Below are positions 16,729 to 25,824 of a stretch of DNA of 64,000 nucleotides, piece by piece. Positions within the stretch are counted from its first letter, which is position 1, and every line of letters begins with the position of its first letter. The translations under genes were made by a program, and so were the position numbers. Origin of the DNA: Candidatus Phaeomarinobacter ectocarpi (lineage in GTDB: Bacteria > Pseudomonadota > Alphaproteobacteria > CGMCC-115125); contig NZ_HG966617.1 of the NCBI RefSeq assembly GCF_000689395.1, positions 568,753 through 632,752 of the forward strand, read 5' to 3'. Below the pieces are notes generated by a model. The model was not told the origin of the DNA and did no database searches. It saw only the letters and a list, made by a program, of their open reading frames with translations.

Positions 16729-17283
16729 CTAGCGGCGAAACCGGGTGCCGCCGGCAATGACCGGCACGAGATCATGCAGGTCACTCTGGCGCACGCCATG
16801 GGCGCTCAGCGCTTCCGCAGACTGGCGCACATAATCAGCCGCATAGCCCTTGCGACCAACGCCGTGGCTGAGCCGCCTTAGAAAGTCCCCCACCGGCTGG
16901 GTCGTGCGAAACCGCCCGTTTACCGGGCTGGCGAGATAGGTCAGGGCCCGCACGCTGGACCCGTCCGCCAGGCGCATCGGCGCCATGACAGCAAGATAGG
17001 CCCATTCGCGCTTGCTCAGGACATCCAGAATCTCAGGGCATTTGTCAGGCGCCACCAGAAACGCCACCCCCTCGACGCTGCCACGGGGGTGCAGCCCGGC
17101 CGCAAGACCGGGGCGCGACGGGCGGCCATAGGAATTGGTGGCGATCATGCTCATGCGCCGGTGCCAGCCAGGCAGGGTGGCGCGGGCCGCGCGCACATAC
17201 TCAAAGCCTGGATCCCACATCAGGGAGCCATAGCCGAAAATCCAAAGGCCGTCGGGGGAAATAGGCGGGAATCTGTGGCGCAT
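16729..17283 (-). CDS. Gamma-glutamylcyclotransferase, ChaC-like
   Basis: A 184-residue ChaC-type enzyme that cleaves glutathione to 5-oxoproline and cysteinylglycine. The family signature WIFGYGSLMWDPGF lies at 13-26, providing the phosphate-like substrate loop YGSL, and the catalytic Glu is in SKREWAYL near residue 88. TYLASPVNGRF and the C-terminal GVRQSDLHDLV also fit. I chose ATG 17281-17283 (MRHRFPP); the open frame extends 12 codons upstream. It lies upstream of the GPx gene on the same strand, so the pair may tune glutathione levels and peroxide defence together. Confidence 0.92.
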   Translation of the reverse strand: MRHRFPPISPDGLWIFGYGSLMWDPGFEYVRAARATLPGWHRRMSMIATNSYGRPSRPGLAAGLHPRGSVEGVAFLVAPDKCPEILDVLSKREWAYLAVMAPMRLADGSSVRALTYLASPVNGRFRTTQPVGDFLRRLSHGVGRKGYAADYVRQSAEALSAHGVRQSDLHDLVPVIAGGTRFRR

Positions 17284-17480
17284 GGGCGCAAATCTAGGGA
17301 TCGCGCACTGTTTGGGCAAATGTGGGATTGGGCAAATCTCGGCCGCAAAGACCCCCGACTGCGCGCGTGGTTAACGATTTCTCAAACCCTGCGGGCAAGA
17401 CTGTGCGTCAAGACTCTGTTCACCATGCGGGACAGCTGCGCCAGATCGCCCGGCTTTCCGCCCAAAAGACTGTCTTCGCC

Positions 17481-18770
17481 ATGCCATCCTGGCTCAACCA
17501 TGGTCTCATCTTTGCGTCATACGCAATTGTAATTGCCGGGCTATCCGTGGCCCTGCATCGGGCGGGTGGCATTGAACTACAGTCGGCCATTCTGGTTGGC
17601 GCGGTGCTCCTGTTGTTTGCCGGACAGGCCCATGCGCTTGTCGGCCGCAGTGCCGAACGGTCCCAACTTGAAACAGAACTGCGTGGTCTGCGCATGCAGG
17701 CCGCCACTATGAGCCGCGACATGGACGGCATGCGCGAGCACATTGCCGAACTCGAAACGTCACTGGATATCCAGACGTCATCGCGCAACGAACAGCTCTC
17801 CAGCGAAGTCCGCCTGGTCGAAACCCTGGTGAAGGGCCTTGCTGAAAGCGTTGAGGCCGGCGTCAACGGCACATCACCCAGCCGCCGTGCAACGGACCGC
17901 AAGAGCGATGCGCCCCGCGACCAGACCCGTCTGCCGCTGGAAGGCGAAGCGGCTGAACCCGTGACCGAAGGTGAGATGATTGAAACCATCCGCGCGTCAC
18001 TGGAAGAAAACCGCGTGGACCTTTATCTGCAGCCCATCGTGACCCTGCCCCAGCGCCGCACCCGCTTCTACGAAGGCCTGACGCGCCTGCGCGGTGAAGA
18101 AGGCGAGATCATCATGCCCGGCGATTACATGCGCGTGGCAGAGCCGGCCGGAATGATGCCGGTGGTCGACAATCTGCTGTTGTTCCGCTGCGTGCAGGTG
18201 GTGCGCCGCCTTGTGGCCCGCAGCCGCGACATTGGCGTGTTCTGCAATATTTCCGCGCACTCCCTGCTGGACGCTGAGTTCTTCCCGCAATTCGTTGAGT
18301 TCATGGAACACAATGCCGACCTGACGGGGCATCTGTATTTCGAGTTTTCACAGGCCGCTTTTGAGGGGCTCGGCCCAATTGAAAAAGCCAGCCTGGAGGC
18401 CCTGCACGCCCTTGGCTTCCGCTTCTCGCTGGACCATGTACGCCGCCTCGACATGAATCTGAGCGAACTCCACGACATGGGCTTCCGCTTTGTGAAGGTG
18501 CCCTCCGAGTTACTGCTGGGCGACCTGCGCGGTACCGGGTCGCTGGTGCGGGCAGACGACATCAAGGCGCTGTTTGAACGCAACGGCATCGACCTGATTG
18601 CCGAGCGCATCGAGAATGAGCGCGCGGCTGTGTCGGTCCTCGATCTCAACATCAAATATGGCCAGGGCTTCCTGTTCGGCGAACCCCGCGCTGTCCGCGA
18701 GGATGCCCTGTCTGCCCCCGCAGACCCCACGGCCAACCCGGCTGAGGAATTGCGGCAGGCTCGTATCTAG
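17481..18770 (+). CDS. TipF-like EAL-domain protein (degenerate, membrane-bound)
   Basis: A 429-residue protein with two N-terminal transmembrane helices (about 10-28 and 35-55), a coiled coil (about 60-130) and a C-terminal EAL domain (190-415). The EAL motif reads EGL; FCNISAHSLLD, YFEFSQAAFEG, FVKVPSELL and YGQGFLFGEP retain other site residues, but the DDFG motif is DHVR, losing one metal-binding Asp. This architecture matches TipF of Caulobacter, a c-di-GMP-binding flagellar assembly factor without measurable phosphodiesterase activity. I expect a c-di-GMP sensor at the cell pole rather than an enzyme. Start ATG 17481 places the helices at the N-terminus; GTG 17322 would add 53 residues. 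Confidence 0.85.
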   Translation: MPSWLNHGLIFASYAIVIAGLSVALHRAGGIELQSAILVGAVLLLFAGQAHALVGRSAERSQLETELRGLRMQAATMSRDMDGMREHIAELETSLDIQTSSRNEQLSSEVRLVETLVKGLAESVEAGVNGTSPSRRATDRKSDAPRDQTRLPLEGEAAEPVTEGEMIETIRASLEENRVDLYLQPIVTLPQRRTRFYEGLTRLRGEEGEIIMPGDYMRVAEPAGMMPVVDNLLLFRCVQVVRRLVARSRDIGVFCNISAHSLLDAEFFPQFVEFMEHNADLTGHLYFEFSQAAFEGLGPIEKASLEALHALGFRFSLDHVRRLDMNLSELHDMGFRFVKVPSELLLGDLRGTGSLVRADDIKALFERNGIDLIAERIENERAAVSVLDLNIKYGQGFLFGEPRAVREDALSAPADPTANPAEELRQARI

Positions 18771-18839
18771 GCCCGCATCTGACACGGACGTTCCGTGCCC
18801 GCTTGACGCGAGAGCGCAAAGCCCGCTACCTCCGCCGCC

Positions 18840-19745
18840 ATGTCAGATACATCTCCCGCACCGGCCACGTCCCTCATTGCCAGCCTGAGCGATATCGCGT
18901 CCGACTATGACGCGATCCTCTGTGATGTCTGGGGGGTCATCCACAATGGCCAGCAGCCTCATCATGCCGCCTGCGCCGCGCTGAAGAAATTCCGCCAAGA
19001 GCACGGACCCGTTGTGCTCGTGTCCAACGCCCCGCGCCCGGCGGAAGGCATCCCCGCGCAGCTGGCCCAGATCGGCGTGCCCGAGGAAAGCTGGGACGCG
19101 ATTGTGACCTCCGGCGATGGTACCCGGATGATGGTGCGCGAAGGCAATTACGGGCCGCGCTGTTTCCATCTGGGTCCTGATCGCGGCGACCACTCCCTGT
19201 TTGAAGGCATGGACATCACCCGCTCGCGTGATCCTGAGGACGAGGCCGACTTCATCATATGCACGGGCCCCTGGGACGATGAAACAGAGACCGCTGAAGA
19301 CTATCGCGACCTGTTCACCGGACTGATCGAGCGCAAGCTGCCAATGATCTGCGCTAACCCGGATCTCGTGGTGGAGCGCGGACCGCGGCTCATTACCTGC
19401 GCGGGGTCACTGGCCAAGCTCTATGAAGAAATGGGCGGGGTTGCTGAGTATTCCGGCAAGCCTCATCCGCCGATCTATCGCCTGGCCCGCGAGATGCTGG
19501 CAACACTGGATGTGAAGCGCGATGAAGGTGACTGGCAGCGTGTGCTGTTTATTGGCGACGGTCTGCCGACTGACATTCCCGGTGCCAAGGCACAGGGCAT
19601 GGATGCGCTGTTTGTGACGGCGGGCATTCACGCCAGCGAATTTGGCGATGATGCCGATGCACCCGATGAAGCCATGCTCCAAACGGTTTTGGCGCATCGG
19701 GATTTATCACCCCGATACGCCATTCCGCGTCTCACTTGGAAGTAG
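18840..19745 (+). CDS. TIGR01459 family HAD-type hydrolase (NagD-like)
   Basis: A 301-residue HAD superfamily IIA hydrolase. DVWGVIHNG near residues 29-37 holds the nucleophile in the DxWGxxHxG variant characteristic of the alphaproteobacterial TIGR01459 group; SNAPRP is motif II, SGKPHPPIY supplies the Lys of motif III, and FIGDGLPTDIPGA is motif IV. The C2-type cap lies between motifs II and III. It dephosphorylates small phosphorylated metabolites; the actual substrate is unknown. The gene precedes cheY (opposite strand) and ribF (same strand), a neighbourhood often seen in alphaproteobacteria. The ATG follows a GC-rich leader without a clear ribosome site. Confidence 0.92.
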   Translation: MSDTSPAPATSLIASLSDIASDYDAILCDVWGVIHNGQQPHHAACAALKKFRQEHGPVVLVSNAPRPAEGIPAQLAQIGVPEESWDAIVTSGDGTRMMVREGNYGPRCFHLGPDRGDHSLFEGMDITRSRDPEDEADFIICTGPWDDETETAEDYRDLFTGLIERKLPMICANPDLVVERGPRLITCAGSLAKLYEEMGGVAEYSGKPHPPIYRLAREMLATLDVKRDEGDWQRVLFIGDGLPTDIPGAKAQGMDALFVTAGIHASEFGDDADAPDEAMLQTVLAHRDLSPRYAIPRLTWK

Positions 19746-19766
19746 GTCTGGACCCGCGATCTGGGC

Positions 19767-20153
19767 CTAGAATTCGCCGATCACGGCTTCGATCTTGCTC
19801 TTCAGCGTCGCCGCGTTGAAAGGCTTCACGATGTAGTTGTTCACGCCGGCCTTTTTGGCGGCAATCACATTCTCGGTTTTGGACTCAGCCGTAATCAGGA
19901 TGAACGGCGTCGGCTTGAGATTTTCATCCGCGCGCACTTCCTTCAGAAGCTGGTAGCCGGTCATCGGCTCCATGTTCCAGTCAGAAATGACAAGGCCGTA
20001 GCCGCGCTCTTTCATCTTGGCGAACGCCTCGGTGCCGTCCGCGGCTTCATCCACGTCAGAGAAGCCGAGCTGCTTCAGCAGGTTGCGGATAATCCGGATC
20101 ATGGTCTTGTAGTCATCAACAACAAGTACCGGCATGGACAAGTTCACAGCCAT
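19767..20153 (-). CDS. CheY-like single-domain response regulator
   Basis: A 128-residue receiver domain without output domain. Conserved residues are Asp13/Asp14 (metal), Asp58 (phosphoacceptor in ISDWNMEPMTG), Thr88 (LITAES) and Lys110 (VKPF). SDWNMEPMTGYQLL is the typical chemotaxis CheY pattern. Phosphorylated CheY binds the flagellar motor switch or acts as a phosphate sink. No che or fli operon is adjacent, although the TipF-like gene 1 kb away is also flagellum-associated. It is monocistronic, convergent with the HAD gene and divergent from ribF; the ATG is preceded by a 250-base region shared with ribF. Confidence 0.95.
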   Translation of the reverse strand: MAVNLSMPVLVVDDYKTMIRIIRNLLKQLGFSDVDEAADGTEAFAKMKERGYGLVISDWNMEPMTGYQLLKEVRADENLKPTPFILITAESKTENVIAAKKAGVNNYIVKPFNAATLKSKIEAVIGEF

Positions 20154-20403
20154 CGTTCTGCCTCAGATAGTTCAAATGTCACGCGCAATTTCTTTGCACT
20201 TGACGAAAAGGTACCCATGCCGGTTTGAAAAACCGTTAACGGCGACGCGAGTTGATACACACAAAAGCAATCTAGGGTTGTGTGGTGTCGCCGGCTTCCC
20301 CACTTTACGTGCAGTTTTCCGCCTGCCTCTTGACGAAATGCCGTCTGCCGCCTAGGTGGACCCGGCCTTACACCTCACCAACAAAGGACGTCCGGCAGCT
20401 GCC

Positions 20404-21354
20404 ATGCGGATCATCCGCCACCATACCGACGTGCCGGATATCGCCCGCGGCGCTGTTGTTGCCATCGGCAATTTCGACGGTGTCCATCGTGGTCATCAGG
20501 CTGTCATCGGCACCGCCCGAGACAGGGCACAGGAAATGGGCGTGCCGCTTGCCGTTATGGTGTTCGAGCCCCATCCCCGCCAGTTCTTTGCGCCGAATGC
20601 CCCGTTTTTTCGCCTGTCATCGTTTCGCGCAAAGGTCGCGCTGCTGGCCGAGCAGGGCGTCGAAATCGTCTATGCCCTGCCGTTCGACGCCAATATGGCG
20701 GCGCTGACGGCGCCGGATTTTGTCTCGGAGGTGCTGGTCAAGGGTCTGGGTGCCGTTCATGTGACCGTGGGCTATGATTTCTGCTTCGGCAAAGGCCGGG
20801 CAGGGGACATCACGCTCCTGCGCTATATGGGCGATATGGAGGGATTTGGCGTGACCGTTGTTTCACCGCAAGGCGACAAGACCGGTACGGGCGACGGAAG
20901 TGACGCCTATTCCTCAACGCGCATCCGCGATGCCCTGAGTGAGGGCCGGGTGGAAGACGCCGCCCACATGCTTGGCCGCCCCTGGTTCATTGAAGGCCGG
21001 GTGCTGGATGGCGACAAACGTGGCCGGACCATCGGCTTTCCTACCGCCAATGTCGCCCTCGATGGCATCGTCACACCGAAGCTGGGTGTCTATGCCGTGG
21101 AGATCGAGATTGAGGACGGCGACCACATGGGTACATACAAGGGGGTCGCCAATCTCGGCAAACGCCCGACCTTCAACAAGAAGGACGTGCTTTTGGAGGT
21201 GAACCTGTTTGATTTCAGCGGCGACATTTATGGCGCCCATCTGCGGGTGTCTTTCATCGGCTTCATCCGCCCGGAACAAAAATTTGACGGTCTGGACGCA
21301 CTGAAGGCACAGATTGCCGCTGATGCGGACACAGCCCGCAAAATCCTCGGCTGA
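20404..21354 (+). CDS. ribF: Bifunctional riboflavin kinase/FAD synthetase
   Basis: A 316-residue enzyme that converts riboflavin to FMN and FMN to FAD. Residues 15-180 are the nucleotidyl-transferase FAD synthetase: IGNFDGVHRGHQAVI (HxGH site), GYDFCFGKGRAGD and STRIRDALSEG. Residues 185-310 are the riboflavin kinase with GRTIGFPTANV (GxPTAN) and GVANLGKRPTF plus LLEVNLFDF. I chose ATG 20404 (MRIIRHH); a GTG at 20356 gives a non-conserved 16-residue extension. It starts the ribF-ileS-lspA run, although 300 bases separate it from ileS. Confidence 0.96.
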   Translation: MRIIRHHTDVPDIARGAVVAIGNFDGVHRGHQAVIGTARDRAQEMGVPLAVMVFEPHPRQFFAPNAPFFRLSSFRAKVALLAEQGVEIVYALPFDANMAALTAPDFVSEVLVKGLGAVHVTVGYDFCFGKGRAGDITLLRYMGDMEGFGVTVVSPQGDKTGTGDGSDAYSSTRIRDALSEGRVEDAAHMLGRPWFIEGRVLDGDKRGRTIGFPTANVALDGIVTPKLGVYAVEIEIEDGDHMGTYKGVANLGKRPTFNKKDVLLEVNLFDFSGDIYGAHLRVSFIGFIRPEQKFDGLDALKAQIAADADTARKILG

Positions 21355-21657
21355 CACAGGGCAGTTTCAGGGAGGCCCGGAGCGCTTTACCCAGTGCTTT
21401 ACGCGGTGCTTTACCGGGTGCTTTACGGGGCGACTCTCCCGCTGCTACAAGCACCCTATGCAGTGGATATGGACCAGTATTTCGGCGCGAATTAGCCGCC
21501 CGGTTCAGCTTTAGGCGCCTGTGCCCGCACGTCATGTGTGCCGCACATCAGCGCTTTGGCCGGATCGGGATGAGAACGACGCCACCCTCAAGTGAAATTT
21601 GAGCGCGACGGGTCCTATCAAGACCACCAAAGCGCATATGTGAGTCCAAACACCCAA
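21355..21657 (+). other. Spacer between ribF and ileS
   Basis: This 303-base region has no convincing ORF. It contains the 12-base tandem repeat at 21384-21426 and then AT-poorer sequence up to the ileS start. An in-frame extension of ileS upstream to 21592 is possible but not family-like. No T-box or other riboswitch was recognised. The ileS promoter must lie here if it is not transcribed from ribF. Confidence 0.5.
21384..21430 (+). repeat. Four 12-bp tandem repeats (core GCTTTAC)
   Basis: GCTTTAC recurs at 21384, 21396, 21408 and 21420, an exact 12-base period with variable CC/CG-rich five-base linkers. The array is intergenic, about 30 bases after the ribF stop. It could be a slippage-prone repeat or a cluster of protein-binding sites; half a helical turn out of phase with 10.5 bases, it would put sites on gradually rotating faces. 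Confidence 0.85.
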
Positions 21658-24558
21658 ATGTCCGAAACCCCCGACTACCGCCCGACACTGTTCCTGCCTG
21701 AAACAGACTTTCCCATGAAAGCCGGCCTGCCCAAGCGTGAGCCAGAGGTGCTCGAGCGCTGGAACAAGATGGACCTGTACGGTCGCCTGCGCGAAGCGCG
21801 CAAGGACGCGCCGGTGTTCAGCTATCATGATGGTCCGCCCTACGCGAACGGCGAAATCCATATGGGGCATTCACTTAACAAGATCCTCAAGGACATCGTC
21901 TGCCGCTCCCAGTCCATGCTGGGCCGCAACGCCTCCTTCGTGCCGGGCTGGGACTGCCACGGCCTGCCCATCGAGTGGAAGGTCGAGGAAAAATACCGCA
22001 ACGCCGGCAAGAACAAGGACGAAGTGCCCGTGCTGGAATTCCGGCAGGAATGCCGCGACTTCGCCGCGCACTGGGTCGATGTGCAGCGTGAAGGCTTCAA
22101 GCGCCTGGGCATCCTCGCGGACTGGGATAATCCGTACACCACCATGTCCAACGATGCGGAAGCCTCCATCGTTGAAGAGTTTTTGAAGTTCGCCATGTCC
22201 GGCGCGCTCTATCGCGGGTCCAAGCCGGTGATGTGGTCCACCGTTGAAAAGACGGCGCTGGCGGAAGCCGAGGTCGAGTATCACGACCACAACTCACCAA
22301 CGATCTATCTGGCTTTCCCGATCACCAAGTCGAAGCATGTGATGCTCGCACCCAACATGGAGCAGCGCACACCGCATCTGGTCATCTGGACCACGACCCC
22401 GTGGACAATCCCGGCGAACCGCGCCATCGCCTATGCGCCAAACATGAATTACGTGCTGGTGGAAGGTGGGCATGACGCCGGCCGCGGCATCGAACGCAAG
22501 GCCTATGTGGTGGCCGAGCCGCTGCTGGAAACCTTCATGAAGGAAACCGGCCTCGACCAGCCGCAGATCATGACGCATCTCAAGGGCTCGGACATTGAAG
22601 GCACGGTCTGCGCGCATCCGCTGCGCGGCCAGGGATATGACTATGACGTGCCGGCGCTTGCTGGTGACTTTGTCACCGACGAGCAGGGCACGGGCTTTGT
22701 GCATGTGGCTCCCGGCCACGGTCAGGATGACTATGTGCTGGGCATGCAGCACGGCATCGAAGTGCCGCACACCGTGTCGGAGGACGGCAGCTACTACGAT
22801 CACGTGCCGCTGTTTGCCGGCGAGACCGTGTTCAAGCCAAACGGCAAGGATGGCGGTGCCAACAAGAGCGTGATGGAAGCGCTGCGCGCGACAGGACATC
22901 TTGTGGCGTCTGGCCGTCTGGAACACTCCTATCCCCACTCATGGCGCTCGAAAGCGCCGGTCATTTTCCGCAATACGCCGCAATGGTTCATCTCCATGGA
23001 CCATGATGATCTGCGCCGGAAGGCGCTGACAGCGATTGACGCGGTGGAATGGTTCCCCGAGCGCGGTCAGGCCCGCATCCGCTCCATGGTGGAAACCCGG
23101 CCGGACTGGGTTGTGTCCCGCCAGCGCGCCTGGGGCGTGCCGCTGACGATCTTTGTTCACAAGGACACCGGCGAAATCCTGCGTGACGACGCCGTCAACG
23201 CGCGTATCCACGCCGCTGTTTCGGCGCGTGGCTGTGATGCCTGGTATGATACCGACGCACAGGAGTTTCTCGGCAACGATTACAAGGCCGATGACTACGA
23301 GCAGGTGTCAGACATTCTTGATGTCTGGTTTGACTCCGGCTCGACCCATGCATTCGTGCTGGAAGGCCGCGAAGACCAGACCTGGCCCGCCAACCTCTAT
23401 CTTGAAGGCTCAGACCAGCACCGCGGCTGGTTCCAGTCATCCCTGCTTGAAAGCTGCGGCACCCGCGGCCGCGCGCCCTATGAGCAGGTGGTAACCCACG
23501 GCTTCATTCTCGACGAGACGGGCAAGAAGATGTCCAAGTCCGGCAAGAACGCCACGGCACCGGACAAAGTCATTCAGCAGTCCGGTGCGGAGATCATCCG
23601 CATCTGGGTGGCAAGTTCCGACTATCAAAACGACCTGGTGGTCGGCCCCAACATCATCAAGGCGTGTACGGACGGTTATCGCAAGCTGCGCAACACGGTG
23701 CGATTCCTGATCGGCAACCTTGCAGGCTTTGACGACGCGGAACGCGTCAGCGTGGACGACATGCGCGCGGCTGCCGACAGCGAAGGCCTTGGCCTTGAGC
23801 TGTTTGTTCTGCACCGCCTTGCTGAACTCGATGCGCTGGTGCGCGAAGGCTATGAGACCTACGACTTCACCCGCGTCTATCACGCACTCACCAATTTCTG
23901 CGTCACCGAGCTGTCTGCGTTCTACTTCGATATCCGCAAGGATGCGCTTTATTGCGATGCGCCCACGAGCCTGCGCCGCCGCGCCGCCCGCACGGTCATG
24001 GATCAGGTGTTCTCCTGCCTGACCGCGTGGCTTGCGCCTATGCTGTCTTTCACCATGGAAGAAGCCTGGCAGTCGCGTTTCCCTGATGAAAATGATTCAG
24101 TACACCTGCGCACGTTCCCGGACGTGCCAGGGACATGGAAAGACGAAGCGCTGGCGACCCGCTGGCAGAACCTGCGCCAGTTCCGCCGCGTGGTCACCGG
24201 AGCGCTGGAAATCGAACGCCGCGAAAAACGCATCGGGGCGAGCCTTGAAGGCGCGCCCCATGTCTATGTGGACAATGAGGCGATCCGGTCAGCCCTGGGC
24301 GATATCCCGCTGGATGATCTGTGCATCACATCAGACCTGAAGGTGATGGCGGCAGGGGACGCTGCGCCCACTGACGCCTTCCGCATCGACGACGTGTCCG
24401 GTGTGGCTGTGATGCCAGTGCATGCGGAAGGTGAAAAATGCGCCCGCTGCTGGAAGCTGTTGCCCGATGTGGGCAGCGATCCTGCCCATCCCGGCACCTG
24501 TGGCCGCTGCGCGGAGGCTGTTGCCGCGCGTCCTGAAACCCTGAGCGAGGCCGGCTGA
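21658..24558 (+). CDS. ileS: Isoleucyl-tRNA synthetase
   Basis: A 966-residue class I synthetase that charges tRNA-Ile. HMGHSLNK near residue 66 is the HIGH motif; KKMSKSGKN near 623 is KMSKS; WTTTPWTIPANRAI lies in the editing (CP1) domain; and CARCWKLLPDVG plus CGRC at the C-terminus form the zinc knuckle of bacterial-type IleRS. Length and zinc domain indicate the normal housekeeping type rather than the mupirocin-resistant type. I chose ATG 21658 (MSETPDYRPTLFLPETDFPM), which matches the family start. lspA follows after four bases, so they are cotranscribed. Confidence 0.98.
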   Translation: MSETPDYRPTLFLPETDFPMKAGLPKREPEVLERWNKMDLYGRLREARKDAPVFSYHDGPPYANGEIHMGHSLNKILKDIVCRSQSMLGRNASFVPGWDCHGLPIEWKVEEKYRNAGKNKDEVPVLEFRQECRDFAAHWVDVQREGFKRLGILADWDNPYTTMSNDAEASIVEEFLKFAMSGALYRGSKPVMWSTVEKTALAEAEVEYHDHNSPTIYLAFPITKSKHVMLAPNMEQRTPHLVIWTTTPWTIPANRAIAYAPNMNYVLVEGGHDAGRGIERKAYVVAEPLLETFMKETGLDQPQIMTHLKGSDIEGTVCAHPLRGQGYDYDVPALAGDFVTDEQGTGFVHVAPGHGQDDYVLGMQHGIEVPHTVSEDGSYYDHVPLFAGETVFKPNGKDGGANKSVMEALRATGHLVASGRLEHSYPHSWRSKAPVIFRNTPQWFISMDHDDLRRKALTAIDAVEWFPERGQARIRSMVETRPDWVVSRQRAWGVPLTIFVHKDTGEILRDDAVNARIHAAVSARGCDAWYDTDAQEFLGNDYKADDYEQVSDILDVWFDSGSTHAFVLEGREDQTWPANLYLEGSDQHRGWFQSSLLESCGTRGRAPYEQVVTHGFILDETGKKMSKSGKNATAPDKVIQQSGAEIIRIWVASSDYQNDLVVGPNIIKACTDGYRKLRNTVRFLIGNLAGFDDAERVSVDDMRAAADSEGLGLELFVLHRLAELDALVREGYETYDFTRVYHALTNFCVTELSAFYFDIRKDALYCDAPTSLRRRAARTVMDQVFSCLTAWLAPMLSFTMEEAWQSRFPDENDSVHLRTFPDVPGTWKDEALATRWQNLRQFRRVVTGALEIERREKRIGASLEGAPHVYVDNEAIRSALGDIPLDDLCITSDLKVMAAGDAAPTDAFRIDDVSGVAVMPVHAEGEKCARCWKLLPDVGSDPAHPGTCGRCAEAVAARPETLSEAG

Positions 24559-24562
24559 CCCC

Positions 24563-25120
24563 ATGGACTGGTTGAAACGCCAATTTGATGACGCCATCGC
24601 CTCGCTGAAGAACCCCGAAGCGCATTTTCGCTACGGCGTCTTGCTGGCGCTGGCGATTGCCGTGTCAGACCGGCTGAGTAAATGGGCGATCCTCTACTGG
24701 GTTGATCTGCCGGCAAAGCAGAAGATCACGATCACGCCATTTTTCGATCTCACCATGGTCTGGAACCCGGGCATCAGCTATGGCCTGCTCCCGGCCAACT
24801 CCACCTGGGCGGTGGCGGTTCTGGTGATCTTTGCCCTCAGCGTCACCCTTGCCCTGATTGTGTGGCTGTCGCGGATCGAGCATCGGCTGCTGGCGGTTGC
24901 TGTGGGTCTGGTGATTGGCGGGGCCGTGGGCAATGCCTATGATCGGGCGATATACGGCGCGGTGGCGGACTTTATGAGCTTCCATGCCTTCGGGTTTTAT
25001 TGGTACGTTTTCAACGTGGCTGATATTGCCATCGTGTTTGGTGTAATACTGCTGATCTGGGACTCGGTCTTTGGCCCGACAGCCCAACAGGAACGCGCCA
25101 AACGGCGCAACGGCAACTAG
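24563..25120 (+). CDS. lspA: Lipoprotein signal peptidase (signal peptidase II)
   Basis: A 185-residue inner-membrane aspartyl protease that removes the signal peptide of prolipoproteins after diacylglyceryl modification. Four transmembrane helices are visible. Catalytic aspartates are in GGAVGNAYDRAIYGAVADFM and FNVADIAIVFGV, and MVWNPGISYGLL is the conserved N-terminal block (N-x-G in place of the more common N-x-G-x-A-F). It follows ileS by four bases, the widespread ileS-lspA pairing. The following gene encodes a lipoprotein, a natural substrate. Confidence 0.97.
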   Translation: MDWLKRQFDDAIASLKNPEAHFRYGVLLALAIAVSDRLSKWAILYWVDLPAKQKITITPFFDLTMVWNPGISYGLLPANSTWAVAVLVIFALSVTLALIVWLSRIEHRLLAVAVGLVIGGAVGNAYDRAIYGAVADFMSFHAFGFYWYVFNVADIAIVFGVILLIWDSVFGPTAQQERAKRRNGN

Positions 25121-25206
25121 CGCTGCCGCTGCCTTATCAAAGTTAACTTCCTCGGGCCTTGTATGTGGCGCCGCGGAGCAAATGTGAGACCGGACAAGTG
25201 ATCGAG

Positions 25207-25824
25207 ATGTTTGAGCGTCCCAAATCCCACCTTCCCAAGTCCCGCCTTCCCAAGTCCCGCCTTTTCGGCTTTGTTGCTGCCCTTTCAGCATCGGCATTTC
25301 TGGCCGGCTGCGGCGGTGGTCTTGATGACGCCTTGGGCCTTGGCAAGAACCCGCCGGATGAGTTCGCCATCGTCACCAAGGCACCGCTTGCCATTCCGCC
25401 AGACTATTCGCTGCGTCCGCCGGTTCCCGGTGCGCCCAACCGTCAGGCCCGGTCTGCGCAGGAAATTGCCGCAGCCGCGTTGTACTCTGGCCGCGCCACC
25501 GGCGTATCCGCCCAGGCCCTTGGTCAGCCCGGCAGCAGTGCCGGTGAATCGGCCCTTATCGCCAGTGCCGGCGCTGAAAACGCCAGCCCGGAAGTGCGCC
25601 GCCTGATCGAGAACGAATATCAGTCCCGCATTGATGCCGACCGCTCCTTCGCAGACCGCATCATCTTCTGGCAGGACCGCACGCCCAAGCCGATCCCCGT
25701 GGATGCCCAGGCCGAAGCCCAGCGTCTGCGCAAGAACGATGCACTTGGGCAGCCGGTGACCGAAGGCGAGACCCCGCGCATCGAGCCCAAGGAAAATCAG
25801 GGCCTTCTGGAAGGCATCTTCTAG
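25207..25824 (+). CDS. DUF3035 family lipoprotein
   Basis: A 205-residue lipoprotein of the alphaproteobacterial DUF3035 family. The signal peptide ends in FLAGC; the next part LGLGKNPPDEFAIVTKAPL followed by IPPDYSLRPP is the family signature. The rest is hydrophilic and probably extended or helical in the periplasm, with the C-terminal half rich in Glu and Ala. Function is unknown, but constant linkage to lspA and paired M16 peptidases suggests an envelope-maintenance role. Before the hydrophobic core the signal peptide carries three PKS(H/R)L units encoded by 15-base repeats (25219-25263), giving an unusually long basic n-region. Start ATG 25207. Confidence 0.9.
   Translation: MFERPKSHLPKSRLPKSRLFGFVAALSASAFLAGCGGGLDDALGLGKNPPDEFAIVTKAPLAIPPDYSLRPPVPGAPNRQARSAQEIAAAALYSGRATGVSAQALGQPGSSAGESALIASAGAENASPEVRRLIENEYQSRIDADRSFADRIIFWQDRTPKPIPVDAQAEAQRLRKNDALGQPVTEGETPRIEPKENQGLLEGIF
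25219..25263 (+). repeat. Three 15-bp tandem repeats in the DUF3035 signal-peptide region
   Basis: CCCAAATCCCACCTT followed by two identical copies of CCCAAGTCCCGCCTT. They encode PKSHL-PKSRL-PKSRL, lengthening the positively charged n-region of the signal peptide by multiples of five residues. Two identical adjacent copies imply a recent duplication and possible copy-number variation between strains. Confidence 0.9.

Noticed and set aside
21263-21535. Minus-strand ORF with KAPGKAPRKALGKAL repeats
   Set aside because: It is the reverse translation of the 12-base tandem repeat and overlaps the ribF 3' end.
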